Below, piece after piece: positions 59,119-64,000 of a stretch of 64,000 nucleotides of DNA; positions within the stretch are counted from its first letter, which is position 1; each line of letters opens with the position of its first letter. The notes below the pieces were generated by a model, which did no database searches, was not told where the DNA came from, and saw only the letters and a list, made by a program, of their open reading frames with translations. Position numbers and translations under genes: made by a program. This DNA is from Acidobacteriota bacterium (GTDB lineage: Bacteria > Acidobacteriota > Terriglobia > Bryobacterales > Bryobacteraceae), in assembly GCA_018268715.1 (NCBI GenBank), contig JAFDVZ010000009.1, positions 115,155 through 179,154 on the forward strand, written 5' to 3'.

Positions 59119-59535
59119 TCACAACCCCGGAGGAACCGAGGAACGCGGGGTGCTCTTCTGCATGTTTTGCTCTCGCTCTGCCCGCATTTTATCGTACTCG
59201 GGTCGTTGACCCTCGTCGAGCATCTGTTTAATCTTGTCGATCTGCTGCATCCGGATCGTATCGAGTTCCGGCTTGGACCGCTCATGGACCTCGTGGAACA
59301 GGGTCCTGGTTTCATCCAGGATCATGTTCAACTTCGTCACCTGCTGCGGCCGCAGTTTCAGACGCGTCTGCATCTCGTCCATGTACCGCTTGCGCCAATC
59401 GTCGGAGCGCGGCGCCGCCTTGGTGGCGGTCACCACGTTCGCCGAATACAACCGCTGACCGAAAACTCCCACCGCCACGCCGCTCACGAAGATCAGCGCC
59501 GCATAACCGGCGATGTTCAGCCGCGTCAGCCTCAT
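59119..59535 (-). CDS. Membrane-anchored Spy/CpxP-like helical protein
   Basis: A 138-residue protein with an uncleaved leader or anchor (NIAGYAALIFVSGVAVGVFG) and a helical extracytoplasmic part rich in K, R, E and Q (RYMDEMQTRLKLRPQQVTKLNMILDETRTLFHEVHERSKPELDTIR). The L-x-L-x-x-x-Q-x-x-K/x-x-x-I-x-D/E pattern is that of Spy/CpxP/ZraP envelope-stress and metal-sensing proteins. Its start overlaps the preceding gene by 4 nt in an ECF sigma module. Confidence 0.78.
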   Translation of the reverse strand: MRLTRLNIAGYAALIFVSGVAVGVFGQRLYSANVVTATKAAPRSDDWRKRYMDEMQTRLKLRPQQVTKLNMILDETRTLFHEVHERSKPELDTIRMQQIDKIKQMLDEGQRPEYDKMRAEREQNMQKSTPRSSVPPGL

Positions 59536-59858
59536 CGCGGCGCGGCCTCGTTGACGTCCGCCCGGGCGGTCTCCGGGAAATCGAGGGTCTCGTTGTTGTT
59601 GTGCTCGGCGGCGAGCACATCGATGTAATTCGCCGTGTACACGGAGGCGTTCTGGATTCGCGGGATCAGAAATGTGCCGATCAGCAGCGTAAATACCGCC
59701 GCCAGCGCGACGAAAGCCTCCGCCGTACGTCTAAGGAAAGGAATCGGCGACCGCCGCGCCTCGATCCGCCGCCAAACGCCCGGCGTGAACGCCGCGCTAG
59801 GCTCCGGGTCCGGCAACGACTCCCTGTATTCGCTGAAAAGCTTCTCTAAATCGTCCAT
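59532..59858 (-). CDS. Putative anti-sigma factor with one membrane segment
   Basis: A 108-residue protein: N-terminal cytoplasmic part of about 40 residues (LEKLFSEYRESLPDPEPSAAFTPGVWRRIEARR, the F-x-x-G-V/M-W-x-x-I pattern common in such proteins), one membrane segment (FVALAAVFTLLIGTFLI) and a short outer tail. It sits 46 nt after the ECF sigma gene and overlaps the Spy-like gene by 4 nt. No zinc motif is seen. Anti-sigma function is inferred from context. Confidence 0.72.
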   Translation of the reverse strand: MDDLEKLFSEYRESLPDPEPSAAFTPGVWRRIEARRSPIPFLRRTAEAFVALAAVFTLLIGTFLIPRIQNASVYTANYIDVLAAEHNNNETLDFPETARADVNEAAPR

Positions 59859-59904
59859 TTCGAACTCTGGCCTGTCCTTATGGGCGCATCAGCGACGCGA
59901 AAGG

Positions 59905-60507
59905 TTACTCTTCTCTTACCGTAACCTTACGCGCCGCCGCGTCCTGCGCCTTCTTGCCCTCAAACGCCTTCAGCACGCGCTGGCGCGCCCGAAACAGCCG
60001 GACCTTCAGCGCATTCTCATTGACACTGTAGATCTTTTCCAGCTCGCGGAGGGACAGCCCCTCCACTTCTTTTAATTTCAACAGGATACGATCTTCCTCG
60101 GAAACCGATCCCAGCAACTCCTCAACCAGTTCGTGCACCTTCACACGCCGGCCTTCCTCGTCCGAACGCCGGCTTCCGGCCGAGGCGTCGGCCATGGTCA
60201 CCTGCTGTTCGGACAGGTCCGACATCCGCGATTCGTTGCGCCGGCGCTGCCGCCGCAGGTAATCATAGGCGGCGTTCACGGTTAACCGGTACAACCACGG
60301 CTCAAATACTTCCGGGGTCCGCAGTTGATCGAGCGAATAGTACAAACGGACGAACACTTCCTGTCCAACGTCTTCAACATCTTCCGGACGTCCGATCAGA
60401 CGGGCGATGGTGCCCAGGATGCGTTTTCGGTAGGCCTGTATGACGCGGTTGAATGCGGCATCGTCGCCGTCGCGGGCGCGCTCGATGAGTTCGAATTCAA
60501 CCAACAT
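59905..60507 (-). CDS. ECF-type RNA polymerase sigma factor
   Basis: A 200-residue sigma factor. Region 2 includes FNRVIQAYRKRILGTIARLIGRPEDVEDVGQEVFVRLYYSLDQL; the YDYLRRQRRRNE end of region 2 follows. Region 4 is SVSEEDRILLKLKEVEGLSLRELEKIYSVNENALKVRLFRARQRVLKAF with a helix-turn-helix. A longer linker between the two regions (about 40 residues) is notable. It heads the sigma, anti-sigma-like, Spy-like module. Confidence 0.95.
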   Translation of the reverse strand: MLVEFELIERARDGDDAAFNRVIQAYRKRILGTIARLIGRPEDVEDVGQEVFVRLYYSLDQLRTPEVFEPWLYRLTVNAAYDYLRRQRRRNESRMSDLSEQQVTMADASAGSRRSDEEGRRVKVHELVEELLGSVSEEDRILLKLKEVEGLSLRELEKIYSVNENALKVRLFRARQRVLKAFEGKKAQDAAARKVTVREE

Positions 60508-60627
60508 GATGCTGTGCGCGCCGTCCAGGCTGATCCGTTCCGGACTCCGGGCGGCGCGACCTGTCGCTGGCAGCCGTAAACCACTAGTTTACAAGGAGTT
60601 GAAGAAAAGAGCAATTCCGCAATCATT

Positions 60628-60813
60628 CTACTGGGCGAAGGTTCCCTGGCTTTCCTGGAACCGGTCGCAATTGGGAACCGATACCGCCGCGGACGCGCTA
60701 GCAGCGTAGCGCTCCAGCACTTGTATCAGTTCGTCGACGATGAGCCGCCGTTCGTACAGTCGGCTCAACTCCGATTCCAAGCGTTCTCGATCGGAGGTGG
60801 GGAGGTGCCTCAT
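60628..60813 (-). CDS. Small helical protein of unknown function
   Basis: A 61-residue ORF: MRHLPTSDRERLESELSRLY then ERRLIVDELIQVLERY and an Ala/Ser-rich tail. The strong amphipathic helix pattern, with charged and Leu residues in heptads, looks like a genuine protein, possibly dimeric. It is 120 nt upstream of the ECF sigma gene on the same strand. No family is recognised, so it could still be spurious. Confidence 0.55.
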   Translation of the reverse strand: MRHLPTSDRERLESELSRLYERRLIVDELIQVLERYAASASAAVSVPNCDRFQESQGTFAQ

Positions 60814-60951
60814 GCCGCAAGTGTATGCCGAGCGTAGAGTCGCAACAATACGGGTTATCGGGTATTTTCAGTAGGGAGATTCCGCAATCCCACAGCAGTC
60901 GAATAGGATTTCTGCCTACACCATGGGCCCACGCCATGGGATAGTTTGGTC

Positions 60952-62070
60952 ATGTCCCATCCAACACGCCGCCACTTCTCCGCCCTGCTGATCGGCTCCG
61001 TCGCCTTGCGCGCCCAGGCGCCGCCGGCGGCCTCGATCATTCCCATGGGAGGCGGCTATTCCGGCTGGCCGACCGTCGCGCGCCGCTCCAATGGCGAACT
61101 CCTGCTGGCCTTTTCCGGCGACCGTGAAGCGCACGTCTGCCCCTTCGGGCGCGTGAAGTGGGCCGTTTCCCGCGACGAAGGCCGAAGCTGGAGCTGGCCC
61201 CGCGTCCTGATGGACAGCGCCATCGACAATCGCGACGCGGGCGTCGTCGAAACCGGCGGCGGCGCCCTGCTGGTCACAACGTTTACCTCGCTCGCCTACG
61301 AAACCGTCTTCGAACGCGCCCGCGCCGACGGCTTCAAGGGCTGGTCCCCCGACAAAGTCGAGCGCTGGGAAGCCGCCGGCCGCCGGGTTTCGGCGGCGGC
61401 CCGAAAGTTTTGGCTGGGCTGCTGGATGCTGAGGTCGACCGACGGCGGGGTGAGCTGGTCGGCTCCGCACCGGGTTCCGGTGAACAGTCCGCATGGGCCG
61501 GCGGCCCTGGCGGACGGCCGCATGTTATACGCTGGAAAGGACTTATGGGGCGGCGGCGCGGTCGGAGTATGCGAGTCCGCCGACGATGGCGCGAGCTGGA
61601 AGTGGCTCGCCAAAATCCCCGCCAGACCGGGCGATTCGGTCGATTTTTATCACGAATTGCACGTTGTAGAGGCCAAAAACGGTCATTTAATCGCTCAAAT
61701 TCGCAACGAAAATGCGCAAAATCGCAACGAAACGCTGCAATCTGAGTCGGTTGACGGCGGTAAAACGTGGTCGGTTCCGCACTCGATCGGGGTTTGGGGA
61801 GTGCCGTCGCACCTGCTGCGGCTCAGGGACGGGCGTCTCGTAATGACCTATGGATACCGGCGGGCGCCGTTCGGCAACGAGGCGCGCATCAGTACCGATA
61901 GTGGCGCCACCTGGTCCGAGCCGATCAAAGTTTCGGAGGACGGGACCCGCACGGATCTGGGCTACCCGTCCACGGTGGAGCTGACTGACGGCGGGCTGCT
62001 GACGGTCTGGTACGAGGTCCGGCCGGAGAGCCCGCAGTCCGTGCTGCGCATGGCGCGCTGGAAGATCTAG
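60952..62070 (+). CDS. Secreted BNR-repeat sialidase-like protein
   Basis: A 372-residue protein with a Tat-like leader (RRHFSALLIGSVALRAQ). Five Asp-box motifs (S-x-D-x-G-x-(S/T)-W) are visible: SRDEGRSW, STDGGVSW, SADDGASW, SVDGGKTW, and STDSGATW, giving a six-bladed propeller. Catalytic Tyr, Glu and Arg residues of true sialidases were not located with confidence. It may act on glycans or just bind them. It starts just after a weak TAGTTT and converges on a carboxylesterase gene with a 4-nt overlap. Confidence 0.85.
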   Translation: MSHPTRRHFSALLIGSVALRAQAPPAASIIPMGGGYSGWPTVARRSNGELLLAFSGDREAHVCPFGRVKWAVSRDEGRSWSWPRVLMDSAIDNRDAGVVETGGGALLVTTFTSLAYETVFERARADGFKGWSPDKVERWEAAGRRVSAAARKFWLGCWMLRSTDGGVSWSAPHRVPVNSPHGPAALADGRMLYAGKDLWGGGAVGVCESADDGASWKWLAKIPARPGDSVDFYHELHVVEAKNGHLIAQIRNENAQNRNETLQSESVDGGKTWSVPHSIGVWGVPSHLLRLRDGRLVMTYGYRRAPFGNEARISTDSGATWSEPIKVSEDGTRTDLGYPSTVELTDGGLLTVWYEVRPESPQSVLRMARWKI

Positions 62071-63677
62071 GAGCCGGTTTCGGCCCAGATCTTGCGCTCT
62101 TCTGCGTGGGGATCGTTCACCACCTTGCACTCGGCGTCGAGGATCATGGTGGCGCGCCGGTCCAGCGTATAGGCCGGCCAGGCGGGGATTTCGTCGTGGC
62201 TGGGGTTACCGGTGCGGGCAAACGAGGCCCAGGCGCGGCTCATGTTGCGCGCCGCCTTGTAACGCTCCGGCCGTTTGCCGGCCTCCGGGTTGTTGTCGGG
62301 ATGGTCGAACTTGAAGGCCATCTCCATGGCGTGAGCCGCTTTGTGCGGGTAATTCACGCCCCGACTGACCGGAACTTCCGACTCGTAGGCGAATTGATAC
62401 ATGTAAACCGGCGCCGCCTTGGCCGCGCACTTGCTTTCGGCCATACGGATGGCGGCGGCCCCCATCCACTGGGCCGTCGTGATGGCGATGTAGCGGTCCG
62501 TGGGGGAGGCGCCGGGGCGGCCGCGATGGTAGACGTCGAGCACGTGGTCGAGCCTCGCGCCCAGCACCGGCTTCAGGCGCGCCCGCAGGCCGGCTTCGTC
62601 GAGCGAAAAGGCCGCCAGATCCCCGCGCTGGTAGAACATGATGGTCTCGTCTTTGTTCGAGCCGACAATCATCGGGACGTTCGCCGAAACGGCGGGGGCG
62701 TCGGGGTCGTAGGGGTGCGCCGGGATGTAGTGTCCGTCCGCCACCGGCCCGAAGCGCATGGGATTCGTTCCGCTGAGATTCTCCTGCAGGCGCTGGAACT
62801 GCTCCGCCGGCACTTTCAGCAACTCGCGCGGGTCCGTGAGTCCGAGCTTCGCCATCACCGTCCGGGTCGTTTCCGTGGCGGCTTCGCGCGGCGTCGGCCG
62901 CAGCGCCGGCGAGCTTTCGACGCTCGCCTTGTGGAACAGTCCCTTGGCGGCCGGCATGGCGGTGAGCGCGCCGGTCTTCGCGCCGCCGCCTGATTCGCCC
63001 CAGATCATGACATTGTCCGGGTCGCCTCCGAAAGCGGCGATGTTGTCGCGCACCCACTCGAGGGCGGCGACGATGTCGAGCATTCCGGCGGCGCCCGAGG
63101 CGGCGTACTCTTCGCCGAGCAGGTCGCCCAGGTACAGATAGCCCATCAGGCCGAGTCGGTGGTTGTGAGTCACCACAACGACGTCGTAGTGGCTGGCCAG
63201 TTGCGAACCGTCGTGATTGAACATCTGCGGCCAGACGTCGGCGCCGCCGTTGCCGGTGGCGAAGCCGCCGCCGTGGGAATAGAACATCACGGGGCGTTTC
63301 CTGCCGTCGGCCACGCCGCGGGTCCAGATGTTGAGGTAAAGGCACTCCTCGCTGGAGGGCGCGGGTGTCCAGTCCTTGGGCCATCCGGGGTCGGGCGGCT
63401 GGATGGCTTGGGCGCCGTAGAGCAAGGCTTCGCGCACGCCCGTCCAGGGCTTGAGCTTCGGGGGAGCCTTGAATCGGGACTCCCCGGCGGGTGCGCCCGC
63501 GTAGGGAATTCCCTTGAAGACGGCGACGCCGTTGGTCGAGGCGCCGCGCACCTGGCCGTAGGTTGTGTTGGCGGTAACGGCGGTGAAGGGCGTGGATTCG
63601 GCCCACGCGGAGCGGCGCAGGATCGCGGCTCCGGCGGCGGCGCCGGCAGAGGACAGCAGGGTCCGGCGATCGATCAT
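62067..63677 (-). CDS. Secreted type B carboxylesterase/lipase
   Basis: A 536-residue exported alpha/beta hydrolase with a Tat-like leader (DRRTLLSSAGAAAGAAILRRSAWA). The N-terminal block GVAVFKGIPYAGAPAGESRFKAPPKLKPWTG and SEECLYLNIW are family hallmarks; the nucleophile elbow is IWGESGGGAKT (Ser near residue 220), with HGGG as the oxyanion loop (YSHGGGFATGNG). The Glu/Asp and His of the triad should be in GSNKDET and near MSRAWASFARTGNP. Acyl-ester specificity is unknown. Its 3' end overlaps the BNR gene by 4 nt. Confidence 0.93.
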   Translation of the reverse strand: MIDRRTLLSSAGAAAGAAILRRSAWAESTPFTAVTANTTYGQVRGASTNGVAVFKGIPYAGAPAGESRFKAPPKLKPWTGVREALLYGAQAIQPPDPGWPKDWTPAPSSEECLYLNIWTRGVADGRKRPVMFYSHGGGFATGNGGADVWPQMFNHDGSQLASHYDVVVVTHNHRLGLMGYLYLGDLLGEEYAASGAAGMLDIVAALEWVRDNIAAFGGDPDNVMIWGESGGGAKTGALTAMPAAKGLFHKASVESSPALRPTPREAATETTRTVMAKLGLTDPRELLKVPAEQFQRLQENLSGTNPMRFGPVADGHYIPAHPYDPDAPAVSANVPMIVGSNKDETIMFYQRGDLAAFSLDEAGLRARLKPVLGARLDHVLDVYHRGRPGASPTDRYIAITTAQWMGAAAIRMAESKCAAKAAPVYMYQFAYESEVPVSRGVNYPHKAAHAMEMAFKFDHPDNNPEAGKRPERYKAARNMSRAWASFARTGNPSHDEIPAWPAYTLDRRATMILDAECKVVNDPHAEERKIWAETGS

Positions 63678-64000
63678 GATGTGAACTCCTGGCGTCTATT
63701 TCATCACGATCGCGACGGGTGGGCACCGGCGCGGCCGGGAAGCTCCGGCTGGCGGGCGGCGCCTGGGTCCTGGCGGTGAGGTTCGCGTCGGGCGGGCGCG
63801 GGTCGCGGACGGACGGCCTGGACGGCCGGTGGCGGTGGGGCTCCTCGGACGGTGAGCCTTGCCGTGGCGATCAAGCGCGGGCGCAGAGCGGCAGAGCGGC
63901 GGGCGGCGGGAGAGTGTAGGGGTCGGGGGGCGCCGGCTCGTACAGACGGTGGCGTTTGGGCTCCTTGTACGGCGCGCCGTGCCGTGGCGATCCAGCGCGG
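63678..64000. repeat. GC-rich non-coding edge with a 120-bp tandem repeat
   Basis: No gene is supportable here. Two units 120 bp apart are similar: the segment from 63828 (GGTGGCGGTGGGGCTCCT) and that from 63948 (GGTGGCGTTTGGGCTCCT), both followed by C/TG-G/TACGG and by GCCGTGGCGATC-A/C-AGCGCGG. The second unit runs off the window, so the full number of units is unknown. Confidence 0.6.

Noticed and set aside
60928..60950. CCATGGGCCC-ACG-CCATGG symmetry before the BNR gene
   Set aside because: Only a 6-bp arm is symmetric and it consists of common GC-rich sequence; not enough to call an operator.
63719..63919. A 66-codon ORF at the right edge
   Set aside because: Gly/Arg/Trp-rich, lies in the GC-rich repeat, and has no ribosome binding site.
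1..64000. Search for tRNA, CRISPR, phage, transposase or integrase genes
   Set aside because: No cloverleaf, direct-repeat array, transposase or integrase motif was recognised. A dedicated tRNA and CRISPR scan would be needed to be certain.

Overview
The window is GC-rich bacterial chromosome, and its gene content fits the phylum Acidobacteriota, most likely the Solibacter/Bryobacter group. The clues are the C-terminus of a large carboxypeptidase-regulatory-like TonB-dependent (Oar-type) protein at the left edge, a secreted acidobacterial-style VWA protein, DUF1080, ThuA, CocE and BNR-type secreted hydrolases, and many signal-peptide proteins in short operons. I saw no phage, IS element, CRISPR array, tRNA or rRNA. 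The taxonomic call is an inference from gene families, not a database result.

Layout. 1-1.8 kb: end of the TonB-type gene and a beta-propeller protein. 1.8-8.4 kb (-): a signalling operon of receiver, REC-PAS-GGDEF-EAL, TonB-dependent receptor, YfiR-like protein and CHASE8-type hybrid-less histidine kinase. 8.5-11.8 kb (-): ribose-type sugar ABC transporter. 12-13 kb: glycosyltransferase. 13-17.3 kb (-): aroC-def-fmt-argJ operon. 17.3-28.5 kb: mixed accessory and repair genes (DUF29, DUF218, zinc-ribbon coiled coil, M3 peptidase, ThuA, AlkA-type glycosylase, VWA, POTRA-HEAT, methyltransferase, SDR). 28.5-29.9 kb: a lone ClpC-D2-like AAA+ ATPase with a near-consensus sigma-54 promoter and its own terminator. 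29.9-35.2 kb: siroheme reductase, GT39 enzyme, secreted HIT-like protein, altronate dehydratase. 35.0-35.75 kb: a three-copy 244-bp tandem duplication of the junction between altronate dehydratase and the convergent erythromycin-esterase-like gene. 38-42 kb: HAD hydrolase, then the housekeeping set SRP RNA-dnaX-ybaB-recR. 42-50.6 kb: phosphoesterase, PEGA protein, DUF1080, CocE hydrolase, GNAT-like and PAP2 proteins. 50.7-52.3 kb: ECF sigma module. 52.4-54.7 kb: LacI regulator plus GlpD-like flavoprotein. 54.7-58.2 kb: polyamine genes (ornithine decarboxylase type, deoxyhypusine-synthase-like, agmatine deiminase). 58.2-58.8 kb: a non-coding-looking interval holding an 18-codon ORF behind a 16-nt near-complete complement of the 16S 3' tail, a 14-bp stem and a terminator. 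58.8-60.8 kb: rpmE and a second ECF sigma module. 61-63.7 kb: BNR sialidase-like protein and type B carboxylesterase. The right edge has a GC-rich 120-bp repeat.

Best candidates for something undescribed are the extended-Shine-Dalgarno mini-ORF transcript at 58.47-58.73 kb, the sigma-54-driven stand-alone ClpC-D2-like ATPase, the gene-junction triplication with mostly synonymous divergence, and the YfiR/CHASE8 kinase/TonB/c-di-GMP operon. A recurrent -10/6-nt/ATG arrangement suggests several leaderless mRNAs.
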